Source: JAGLCY01 sp965363725 (GTDB taxonomy: Bacteria > Krumholzibacteriota > Krumholzibacteriia > LZORAL124-64-63). From it: DNA of 16,364 bases. Both the position numbers and the translations under genes were made by a program. Below the pieces are notes generated by a model. That model had not been told where the DNA came from and made no database searches. It saw nothing but the letters and a program-made list of their open reading frames with translations. The stretch covers positions 1-16,364 of the forward strand of contig CBDTUS010000077.1 of the NCBI GenBank assembly GCA_965363725.1, in the 5' to 3' direction. Each line of letters begins with the position of its first letter. The first letter of the stretch is position 1. Below, in pieces: positions 7,031 through 13,635 of the stretch.

Positions 7031-8008
7031 TCAGGATTCCCTCCTGGCGCAAATCACCAGGCTGTGGCGCGCTATGGGGACCGTTTCCAGGTCCCCGAAC
7101 CCCGTTTGGGCCAGAAAATCCCGCATTTCGGTAAGGGTATAGGATTTCCCTCCAGGTGTGTTCACCAGCATGTTCACGCTGAATTGGGCCGTCCAGGCGG
7201 GTTCGATCCGGGTATCGTCGAGGAAAAAATCCTTCACCAGCAGCCGGCCGCCCGGAACCAGGGCCCGGGCAGACTTTTGCAGGAGTCGCCGGGTCTCGTC
7301 CGGGCTCAGCATGTGGATGATGTTGGCGATGTACACCACATCAAACCCCTGGCCGAAGTCGTTCGTGTGGAAATCCCCCGCCTTGGTGGTGACGCGGTCG
7401 GTGAGGCCCGCCTTGGCGATTTGTTTTTGGGCGATCTGGACCGGACTGGCCAGATCGAACACCACGCAGTGCAGGTCGGGATGGGCCTTGGCAAAGGTGA
7501 GGGCCGCGGTCCCCGGGCCGCCCCCCAGATCCAGCAGGCGTCGGGCGCCGGAAAAATCCACCTTGGCGGCCACCTCTTCGCTGGTGCGGCGGGAAACGTT
7601 TTCCATTCCGCAGATGAAGTCCTCGATCTCTTCCGGGGTGCGCTCGCCGCGGGGCGCCGGTGCTCCGGTTTTCAGGACGTCCTCCAGCAAGACCCAGCTT
7701 TTCAGCATGGAGCGGTTGTGACCAATGATGCTGACCATGGTGTCAGGGCTGTCCGCGAGGAGGTAGGGCCGGGCGCCTGGGTCGATGGCGAATCGATCCC
7801 CATCCTTGACCAGGATTTCCGCGGCGGCCAGGGCGCACATCACCACACCGGTGGCTCTAGCGTCGAGGCCTGTTAGCCCGGCGACCTCGGCCGAAGATTT
7901 GGTGTCCTCGCCCAGGGTTTCAAGGATCCCCGTCTTGAGGGCGGCGATGAGAATGCAAGCGTTTCTGTACCCAGCAGTCATGGTGTCGATGCGCTCGGCC
8001 CAATCCAT
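7031..8008 (-). CDS. SAM-dependent methyltransferase, O-methyltransferase family 2 type
   Basis: The 325-residue product has the two-part layout of family-2 O-methyltransferases (the acetylserotonin/caffeate O-methyltransferase type). A winged-helix dimerisation region spans about residues 10-85 (ALKTGILETLGE, SSAEVAGLTGL). A Rossmann SAM-binding domain follows. Motif I is LDLGGGPGTAA (159-169), the acidic residue after strand 2 is D185 (VVFDLASP), and NIIHMLSPDE (229-238) sits where the family places its catalytic His (H232). The VPGGRLLVKDFFLDD stretch is also typical. It transfers a methyl group from SAM to a small-molecule hydroxyl or similar group; the substrate cannot be predicted. The ATG at 8008 has AAAGGAG 8 nt upstream. 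It lies 56 nt after the HNH gene on the same strand and may be cotranscribed with it, although no functional link is evident. Confidence 0.88.
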   Translation of the reverse strand: MDWAERIDTMTAGYRNACILIAALKTGILETLGEDTKSSAEVAGLTGLDARATGVVMCALAAAEILVKDGDRFAIDPGARPYLLADSPDTMVSIIGHNRSMLKSWVLLEDVLKTGAPAPRGERTPEEIEDFICGMENVSRRTSEEVAAKVDFSGARRLLDLGGGPGTAALTFAKAHPDLHCVVFDLASPVQIAQKQIAKAGLTDRVTTKAGDFHTNDFGQGFDVVYIANIIHMLSPDETRRLLQKSARALVPGGRLLVKDFFLDDTRIEPAWTAQFSVNMLVNTPGGKSYTLTEMRDFLAQTGFGDLETVPIARHSLVICARRES

Positions 8009-8064
8009 GGTCGTGCTCCTTTGGCGGCAATGGAGGAATTGGGGTCACCATAACCCGAAATCCG

Positions 8065-9078
8065 CTAGGGGGAAAGCCGATCGGGGCTCCAGGCGGCCAC
8101 CCCCTTTTCATGCACCAACCGGTGGCAGGATCCGCAAAGGGTCGTCAGGTTCTCGGGCGTGTTGCTTCCTCCTTTGGATCGTGGCACGACGTGATGGACT
8201 TCGAGGAAATGGATTCTTTCGCATCCCGGCGTCCGGCAACGGTGCCGATCACGGGCCAGCACCTCGCGGCGAATTCTGGGTGGAATGGTGGTGGTATTGC
8301 GGTCTCCCTGACGGCAGACAGCGGCATCACAGCCCAGTCGCTCCGTTTCGGCCCGGCTCAGCTCCCTTTCCCCGGACCTCGTCTGTACGGTCATCCGTCC
8401 CGCTTCCTCGTGGACATGGATCTGCACATGGGGCCCCCGGGGGCCCCTTTTCGGATTTTCTTTCGTCTCTACCAGGGCAGCCAGGGCGTCCAGCATGAGT
8501 TCGGCCCGATCCGACGCCGCCGCTCCCAATTCGTGGAGCCGCTCCACCAGAGCCGCCCGCCGCGCTTCCTGCTCCGGAGTCAGATCTACCTGGAACCGAA
8601 CAGGTAATTCCTGCGGTGCCACCACCGTTGGCATCCCAGGCAACAACTCGGTCTGCCCCGTATCCACTTTGGCAGCCTGCCTGACTCTTTTCACTTCGCG
8701 GACCAAATCTTTGCGCGGGCCCTTGGCTGCCCTCAACCATTTGTCCTGGGTCTTGGGGGTGGCCACCGAAACGATTTCCCGCGCTTTGGTGTAACCGATA
8801 TCCCCCGCGGCCAGCGCCTGTTTGACGGCCGGCAGTTTGTCCAGCTGTCCCGCCAACCGGATGAAATCCCGGGTCCGCGATTTGGAGAACCCCAGCTCCT
8901 TCATGGCATACAGGTTGATGGAAGCGTGGCCCAGCTCCCGGTACAAATGGCGGCGCTGGATTTCGGCAAACCACAGGACGGCGCATTGCTGGGCCCTTTC
9001 CATGGCCTGCAAGGACCGGCGCAAGGAGGCGTGGACCTGGGCGGCGGGTTGCCTTATTTCGAATGGAACGGCTGTCAT
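8065..9078 (-). CDS. HNH endonuclease with DUF222-like N-terminal region
   Basis: The C-terminal ~65 residues form a complete HNH nuclease module. It starts at VLARDRHRC and has C281 and C286, then the HH pair (295-296) in EVHHVVPRSKGG, N310 in TPENL, C315 and C318 in CGSC, and a final His. These are the zinc knuckles and metal-dependent active site. The N-terminal ~200 residues are helical and resemble the DUF222/13E12-type region often found in such proteins. Its substrate and role are unknown; such genes are often multi-copy. The frame extends to a TTG at 9144, but that codon lies in the -35 element of the promoter. The ATG at 9078 has AGGGGG 6 nt upstream and is preferred (337 residues). 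The residues look complete, so the enzyme is probably active. Confidence 0.87.
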   Translation of the reverse strand: MTAVPFEIRQPAAQVHASLRRSLQAMERAQQCAVLWFAEIQRRHLYRELGHASINLYAMKELGFSKSRTRDFIRLAGQLDKLPAVKQALAAGDIGYTKAREIVSVATPKTQDKWLRAAKGPRKDLVREVKRVRQAAKVDTGQTELLPGMPTVVAPQELPVRFQVDLTPEQEARRAALVERLHELGAAASDRAELMLDALAALVETKENPKRGPRGPHVQIHVHEEAGRMTVQTRSGERELSRAETERLGCDAAVCRQGDRNTTTIPPRIRREVLARDRHRCRTPGCERIHFLEVHHVVPRSKGGSNTPENLTTLCGSCHRLVHEKGVAAWSPDRLSP

Positions 9079-9115
9079 GATCATCCCCCTGTCGATAGTG
9101 TTCATGGATGCATTC

Positions 9116-9144
9116 AATATACGAACAAAAGGCGAAAATAACAA
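9116..9144 (-). promoter_or_regulatory. Promoter of the HNH endonuclease gene
   Basis: On the minus strand, TTGTTA (9144-9139) and TATATT (9121-9116) are separated by exactly 17 bp. Transcription would start near 9109, giving a leader of about 31 nt before the ATG at 9078. The element sits in an AT-rich patch (about 9100-9200). Confidence 0.7.
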
Positions 9145-9251
9145 GAAAAAACCACTATAATTCTTTGTTTTTAAACATTTTGCGAGATTTTCTCAATTTC
9201 CCCCCACCCTCCGCCCTTGACCTTCCTCCCCCATTCTATTCCTTTATACCC

Positions 9252-10064
9252 ATGATTCGTTTCCACATCCTGGGCGCTGGCGGCGCCGTGCCCACCCCGA
9301 CCCACAATCCGGCCGCCTACTGGGTGACCGTCGACGGCCATGGGTTTCTTTTGGACCCGGGGCCCGGGGCCTTGGTGCGCCTGGTCCGATCCGGGCAGGC
9401 CCCCCGGGGGGTCGACGACATCGATCATGTTTTTTTGACCCATCTGCATCCGGACCACTGCGCCGACCTGTTACACCTGCTCTTTGCACTGCATTCCCCG
9501 GTACCGACCCGGACCGACCCGCTAAAACTGTTCGGCCCGCCCGGATTGGCGAACTACCTGGACCGTCTCCGGGAGATCTATGGTTCCTGGCTGGAGCCGC
9601 GCCTCAGAATCCTGGAAGTCACCGAAATCGGGCCGGGCGTGACCGTACCCCTTCCCGCCGGCGGGACCGCGAAACCCTTCCAGGTGGATCATCCCCAGGA
9701 CCGCCTTTCCAGGTTCTGCCTGGGCTACCGCTTCGGTGACGCCGCCGGACACACCGCGGTTTTTTCCGGGGACACCGGGCCCTGTGCGGAGTTGAACAGA
9801 GCGGCGGCCGCAGCCGACCTGCTGGTGGTCGAATGTTCGACCCCCGACCACCTGGCCACCTCGGGCCACATGACCGTGTCTCAGGTGGCGGAACTGTGCG
9901 TGGCGGCCCGGCCCAAACTCGCGGTGCTGACCCATCAGTACCCCGACGCGGCCGCACTCGACCTGGCCGCCCTGGTGAACCTGACGTACGATGGCCCGGT
10001 CGTGCAGGCCGTCGATGGCAGCGTCTTCCTGGTCCCCGAAAAAACGGAAGAAGAAAATCGATGA
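9252..10064 (+). CDS. Metallo-beta-lactamase-fold hydrolase (RNase Z/PhnP-like)
   Basis: This 270-residue cytoplasmic protein opens with the fold's first strand (IRFHILGAGGAVPTPTHN) and has the metal-binding motif THLHPDH (63-69). H147 (VDHPQ), D174 (FSGDT) and H228 (LTHQY) complete a two-metal site. GHMTVSQVAELC (205-216) resembles the conserved region of tRNase Z, but the exosite arm is not apparent. It could act on a phosphodiester, cyclic nucleotide, sulfate ester or lactone. The two tRNAs in this window encode CCA, so a tRNase Z role is not required for them. The ATG at 9252 fits the conserved N-terminus but has only a pyrimidine-rich leader and no Shine-Dalgarno sequence; longer in-frame starts (to 9108) give a non-homologous-looking extension. 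Its stop overlaps the next start by 4 nt. Confidence 0.85.
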   Translation: MIRFHILGAGGAVPTPTHNPAAYWVTVDGHGFLLDPGPGALVRLVRSGQAPRGVDDIDHVFLTHLHPDHCADLLHLLFALHSPVPTRTDPLKLFGPPGLANYLDRLREIYGSWLEPRLRILEVTEIGPGVTVPLPAGGTAKPFQVDHPQDRLSRFCLGYRFGDAAGHTAVFSGDTGPCAELNRAAAAADLLVVECSTPDHLATSGHMTVSQVAELCVAARPKLAVLTHQYPDAAALDLAALVNLTYDGPVVQAVDGSVFLVPEKTEEENR

Positions 10065-10948
10065 CGACCCTTCGCTTCCCCAAATTCGCGGCGCCCGCCC
10101 TGATCGTGGTCCTGTTCCTGACCGCCGCCCTGACCGCGGCCGCCCAGGAGCAGCAAGGCCCCGCACCGGAACCGGTTCCCCAGACCCCCGAGGAGATCCT
10201 CGAAGGGCGCGGCGAGCGCGAAATGGTCCTGATCCACGGGTTGGGCGGCAACGCCGACATCTGGGACGACTGCCTGCCCTATCTGAAGGGAACTTTCAAG
10301 GTCTGGACCTTTGAATTGGCGGGACACGGGCGCACGCAGCCCATCGCCGACCCCACCCTTCTCAAGGAATCCGAGCGCCTGGGCGCCTTCCTGAAGGAAC
10401 AGGGGATCGTCTACCCCACCCTGGTCGGCCACGCTTTGGGCGGCATGGTGGCCCTGCAGTACGCCATCGACCATCCCGCCGATGTGAGCCGTCTCATCGT
10501 GCTGGACTCCGCACCCAAGCAGCTGGCCAGCCAGCAGGAGAAGGCGGAGGTCGGCAAGCAGCTGGCCACCAACTACGACCAATTCGTTTACACGCGCTTC
10601 ATCAACATGACGCCCAACCAGGAAGTCACCGAGCGCATCGTGGACACCGCCCTGCGGACCGACAGCGCCACCTTCATCTCCCTGCTCATGAGCAGCTTCG
10701 ACTTCGACGTCTCGGAACAGCTCTACAGCTTGCCCGTGCCCTTCCTGGTCGTCGGCAGCGAACTGATGTTTCCCAGCGACGACAGCAGCCAGCACATGCT
10801 CGAGCACTACGGCTTCAGCAAGGCGCGCGCACTGAGTTTCAAGAGGATGGGGGGAACGGGCCATTTCATGATGCTCGAAAGGCCCATCTACACGGCCAGC
10901 GTGCTGCTGGCCTTCGGGGTGACGGCGGATTACCAGTTCGACCGCTAG
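10061..10948 (+). CDS. Exported alpha/beta-hydrolase with Ala at the nucleophile position
   Basis: The 295-residue product starts with a signal peptide (hydrophobic 10-27, likely cut after AAA at 26-28) followed by a Pro/Gln-rich linker. The alpha/beta-hydrolase fold is clear. The oxyanion-hole motif is HGLGG (59-63), the nucleophile elbow is VGHALGGMV (122-130), and the C-terminal His is in GTGHFMMLERP (H268). The elbow normally reads GHSxGG. Here residue 125 is Ala (GCT, 10433-10435), so ordinary Ser-esterase chemistry is not expected. The usual acid site, GxxD, reads GSEL (232-235), so the Asp is also doubtful. E. coli RutD has a similar GHALG elbow, so an Ala elbow has a precedent. The ATG overlaps the stop of the upstream hydrolase gene (ATGA), which implies coupled translation. 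One partner is cytoplasmic and the other exported. Confidence 0.85.
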   Translation: MTTLRFPKFAAPALIVVLFLTAALTAAAQEQQGPAPEPVPQTPEEILEGRGEREMVLIHGLGGNADIWDDCLPYLKGTFKVWTFELAGHGRTQPIADPTLLKESERLGAFLKEQGIVYPTLVGHALGGMVALQYAIDHPADVSRLIVLDSAPKQLASQQEKAEVGKQLATNYDQFVYTRFINMTPNQEVTERIVDTALRTDSATFISLLMSSFDFDVSEQLYSLPVPFLVVGSELMFPSDDSSQHMLEHYGFSKARALSFKRMGGTGHFMMLERPIYTASVLLAFGVTADYQFDR

Positions 10949-10967
10949 GCGGCGCCCATCAGCCGCC
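10948..10967. other. Hairpin between convergent genes
   Basis: GGCGGC (10948-10953) and GCCGCC (10962-10967) pair perfectly around an 8-nt loop, spanning the 10-nt gap between the stops of the alpha/beta-hydrolase gene and gmd. There is no T-tract on either side, so its termination strength is doubtful. Confidence 0.3.
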
Positions 10968-11921
10968 CCGCAGTTCCAGGTCGGCGTCGACCATCATGGT
11001 CACCAGGCCCTTGAAGTCCACGGTGGGCTCCCAGCCCAGGATCTTCCTGGCCTTGCTGGAATCGCCGATGAGCTGGTCCACCTCGGCCGGGCGCAGATAG
11101 CGCGGATCCTGCTTCACGTAATCCTGCCAATCCAGATCCACGTGCCCGAAGGCGATGTCCAGGAAGTCCCGGATGGAATGGGTCGCGCCGGTGGCTATCA
11201 CGAAGTTTTCGGGCTGGTCGTGCTGTAGCATCAGCCACATGGCCCGCACGTAATCGCCGGCAAAGCCCCAGTCACGCTGGCTGTCCAGGTTGCCCAGCCG
11301 CAGCTCGTCGCCCAGGCCCAGCTTGATGCGGGCCACCGCGTCGGTGATCTTCCGCGTGACAAACTCCAGCCCGCGGCGCGGACTCTCGTGATTGAACAGG
11401 ATGCCCGAAGCTGTCCACAGCCCGTAGCTCTCGCGGTAGTTGACGGTGATGTGATGCCCATAGGTCTTGGCCACCGCGTAGGGGCTGCGTGGGTGGAATG
11501 GCGTCATCTCGTTCTGGGGAACCTCCCGCACCTTGCCGAACATCTCGCTGCTGCTGGCCTGGTAGAAGCGGGCCTCGGGGGCCGCCTGGCGCACGGCTTC
11601 GAGCATGCGGGTCACGCCCATCCCGGTGATCTGGCCGGTGAGCACCGGCTGGCTCCAGCTGGTGGGCACGAACGACTGGGCGGCCAGGTTGTAGATCTCG
11701 TCCGGCCCGGTTTCCTCCAGGGCCTTGGTCAAGGAGCCCTGATCCATGAGATCGGCCTGCAAAAAGGTGATGCGGTCCTTGATGTGCTCGATCCGGCCGA
11801 TGGTCTCGGTGCTGGAACGCCGCACCATGCCGAAGACCTCGTACCCCTCGTCCAGCAGCAGATCCGCCAGATATGAGCCGTCCTGTCCCGTAATGCCGGT
11901 GATCAGTGCTTTGCGCGCCAT
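10959..11921 (-). CDS. gmd: GDP-mannose 4,6-dehydratase
   Basis: This extended short-chain dehydrogenase converts GDP-D-mannose to GDP-4-keto-6-deoxy-D-mannose, the first step to GDP-fucose, GDP-rhamnose or related surface sugars. The 320-residue product has the NADP-binding GITGQDG motif (9-15), RRSST (34-38), AAQSFV (80-84 region), the catalytic SSSE and YAVAK (Y148, K152), and GILFNHESPRRG (173-184), which is diagnostic for GMD. Three in-frame ATGs occur (11933, 11927, 11921). The last is chosen because GGAG lies 6 nt upstream and the product then starts MARKALITG. The next enzyme of the pathway (fcl or rmd) is not in this window. It is divergent from the ammonia-lyase gene, with overlapping candidate promoters. 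Confidence 0.95.
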   Translation of the reverse strand: MARKALITGITGQDGSYLADLLLDEGYEVFGMVRRSSTETIGRIEHIKDRITFLQADLMDQGSLTKALEETGPDEIYNLAAQSFVPTSWSQPVLTGQITGMGVTRMLEAVRQAAPEARFYQASSSEMFGKVREVPQNEMTPFHPRSPYAVAKTYGHHITVNYRESYGLWTASGILFNHESPRRGLEFVTRKITDAVARIKLGLGDELRLGNLDSQRDWGFAGDYVRAMWLMLQHDQPENFVIATGATHSIRDFLDIAFGHVDLDWQDYVKQDPRYLRPAEVDQLIGDSSKARKILGWEPTVDFKGLVTMMVDADLELRGG

Positions 11922-11957
11922 GTCCATCTCCATCGAAATTTCCGCCGCCGGGGGCGG

Positions 11958-11985
11958 GTGACATCAGGTCCAGGTCCGCTAGAAT
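11958..11985 (+). promoter_or_regulatory. Promoter of the ammonia-lyase gene
   Basis: GTGACA (11958-11963) and TAGAAT (11980-11985) each match five of six consensus bases, with a 16-bp spacer. Transcription would start near 11992, leaving a leader of about 86 nt. The -10 overlaps the -10 of the divergent gmd promoter. Confidence 0.55.
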
Positions 11986-12011
11986 CTACACCGGCTTTGC
12001 CCGCTGGACAA
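11983..12011 (-). promoter_or_regulatory. Promoter of gmd
   Basis: On the minus strand, TTGTCC (12011-12006) and TAGATT (11988-11983) are 17 bp apart, each matching four of six consensus bases. Transcription would start near 11976, about 55 nt before the gmd ATG. It shares three bases with the -10 of the opposite promoter. Confidence 0.45.
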
Positions 12012-12012
12012 G

Positions 12013-12029
12013 TGCCCGCCCAATGGGCA
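12013..12029 (+). other. Small hairpin in the ammonia-lyase leader
   Basis: TGCCC (12013-12017) and GGGCA (12025-12029) pair around a 7-nt loop and are followed by TTCTT. The stem is short and the T-rich tail weak. It could be a minor attenuator but may be chance in GC-rich DNA. Confidence 0.25.
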
Positions 12030-12077
12030 TTCTTGGTAGGTTGTGATTTCCTATCGGTCACCCCAAGGAGTCTTTCA

Positions 12078-13604
12078 ATGGCGATCATCCTGGACGGTTC
12101 CCAACTCACCATCGAAAACCTGGTGGCGATCGCCCGCGACGGCGAACAGGTCGAGCTTCCCGCCGCCGCCCTGGAGCGCATCCGCCGCTGCCGCGAACTG
12201 CTGAACGAAAAGATGGACGCCGGCGAAATCATGTACGGGGTCAACACCGGGATCGGGGAATTCAGCGAGATCGTGCTGGACGACGACCAGGTCCGGCAGT
12301 TCCAGAGATACCTGATCTACAACCACGCCGCGGGTATCGGCGACCCGGCCCCCATCGAATACGTACGGGGGGCCATGGCCGGGCGCATCAACGTGCACGC
12401 CCACGGCCGTTCGGCCTGCCGCCCGGAGATCACCCAGACCCTGGTGGCGATGCTCAATAAGGGCGTGACCCCCTTCGTCTGCCAGAAGGGTTCCGTCGGC
12501 GCCAGCGGCGATCTGGCCCCCATGGCCCAGGTGGCGCTGCTGCTGATGGGCGAAGGCCGGGCCTACTACCAAGGCGAACTGCTGGAGGGCCGCGAAGCTT
12601 TGGACCGGGCCGGCATCCCCGTGCCCGGGCTCGAAGCCCGCGACGGTCTGGCCACCATCAACGGTTCGAATCTGCTGACCGCCATGAGCGCCATCCACCT
12701 GTATGACATGGAACGCTGGCTGAAGCAGGCCGAGATCGCGGCGGCCATGTCGCTGGAAGCCCTGCTGGCCAACATGAAACCCTACGAGGCGCCGCTGCAC
12801 GAAGTGCGGGGTTTTGCCGGGGCCATGCGCAGCGCGGCGGCCATCCGCCGGTGCACCCAGGGCAGCGACCTGTTGACGGGCAAGGTCAAGACCCGGGTCC
12901 AGGACGCCTACTCCATGCGCTCCACCCCCCAGGTCATCGGCGCGGCCCACGACGCCGTGGCCTACGCCCGCAGCCAGGTCGAAACCGAACTGAACGGCGT
13001 GGGCGACAACCCCATCTTCTTCCCCGAGACCGGCACCTTCCAGACCGGCGCCAACTTCCAGGGCACGCCCGTCTCGCTGCCCATGGAAATGGCGGGGCAG
13101 GCGATCACCATGATCAGCGTGCTGTCGGAGCGGCGGTTGAACCGGATGCTCAACCCGGCCTTGAGTGCGGGGCTGCCCGCATTCTTGACCAAGGGCGCCG
13201 GCATGTTCAGCGGCATGATGCTCAGCCAGTACACCGCCGACAGCCTGATCGTCGAGCAGCGCATTCTGTCCGCACCGGCCTCGGTGGCCTCCATCCCCGC
13301 GGCGGCCGACCAGGAGGACTTCGTCTCCATGGGCATGAATACCGCCCTGAAGAACCAGCAGATCATCGACAACGCCTACGGGGTGTTGGGAATCGAATTC
13401 ATGGGCGCGGCCCAGGCCCTGGACCTGCGGGAGTTCCAGCCGGGCAAGGGCGTGAATGTTGCCCGGGCCGTCATTCGGACCAAAGTGGAGTTCCTGGACG
13501 AGGACCGATCGCTTTACCCCGACCACACCGAGATGCAGGAACTGGTGCGCTCGGGCGCCATCCTCGAAGCGGTGGAAAAAGAAGTCGGGGATCTCGGGGC
13601 CTGA
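12078..13604 (+). CDS. MIO-dependent aromatic amino acid ammonia-lyase, histidine ammonia-lyase-like
   Basis: The 508-residue length equals bacterial HAL. The ASG triad that forms the MIO cofactor is at 142-144 in GSVGASGDLAPM. Other pocket residues of the family are present: Y53 (YGVNTG), H83 (YNHAAG), N195 (TINGSN), Q275 and Y278 (RVQDAY), R281, F327 (GANFQG) and E413 (DQEDFVSMG). E413 matches the Glu typical of HAL rather than PAL/TAL. However, HAL's SH is NH here, its NFHG is NFQG, and its QEDHVSM is QEDFVSM. The enzyme should eliminate ammonia from His or another aromatic amino acid, or act as an aminomutase. No hutU, hutI or hutG lies nearby, so I do not assign hutH. The ATG at 12078 has AAGGAG 7 nt upstream. 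It converges with the c-di-GMP gene. Confidence 0.88.
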   Translation: MAIILDGSQLTIENLVAIARDGEQVELPAAALERIRRCRELLNEKMDAGEIMYGVNTGIGEFSEIVLDDDQVRQFQRYLIYNHAAGIGDPAPIEYVRGAMAGRINVHAHGRSACRPEITQTLVAMLNKGVTPFVCQKGSVGASGDLAPMAQVALLLMGEGRAYYQGELLEGREALDRAGIPVPGLEARDGLATINGSNLLTAMSAIHLYDMERWLKQAEIAAAMSLEALLANMKPYEAPLHEVRGFAGAMRSAAAIRRCTQGSDLLTGKVKTRVQDAYSMRSTPQVIGAAHDAVAYARSQVETELNGVGDNPIFFPETGTFQTGANFQGTPVSLPMEMAGQAITMISVLSERRLNRMLNPALSAGLPAFLTKGAGMFSGMMLSQYTADSLIVEQRILSAPASVASIPAAADQEDFVSMGMNTALKNQQIIDNAYGVLGIEFMGAAQALDLREFQPGKGVNVARAVIRTKVEFLDEDRSLYPDHTEMQELVRSGAILEAVEKEVGDLGA

Positions 13605-13618
13605 ACCTGGTTCCGGGT

Positions 13619-13635
13619 TGACGGATGATCCGTCA
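13619..13635. terminator. Hairpin between convergent genes, weak terminator candidate
   Basis: TGACGG (13619-13624) and CCGTCA (13630-13635) form a 6-bp stem with loop ATGAT (as DNA, a near-perfect 8+1+8 palindrome). It lies in the 28-nt gap between the ammonia-lyase stop and the GGDEF/EAL gene stop, which it includes. There is no T-tract, so bidirectional termination is only possible, not shown. Confidence 0.35.

Noticed and set aside
9079..9144. Upstream starts of the HNH gene (TTG 9144, ATG 9105, ATG 9084)
   Set aside because: TTG 9144 is in the -35 element, ATG 9105 would be nearly leaderless, and ATG 9084 has no spacer after AGGGGG. ATG 9078 has the proper spacing.
9156..9161. Consensus TATAAT on the plus strand as promoter for the metallo-hydrolase
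   Set aside because: No -35-like hexamer is found at 16-18 bp upstream (only A-rich bases), so I do not list it as a promoter.
9108..9251. 48-residue N-terminal extension of the metallo-hydrolase
   Set aside because: It crosses the AT-rich promoter region and has no relation to the fold, whose first strand starts right at the ATG 9252.
12013..12029. Riboswitch in the ammonia-lyase leader
   Set aside because: The ~86-nt leader has just one 5-bp hairpin and no conserved riboswitch core that I recognise.
12075..13526. Long minus-strand open frame opposite the ammonia-lyase
   Set aside because: The plus-strand lyase has the MIO motif and all family residues; the opposite frame is a compositional shadow.
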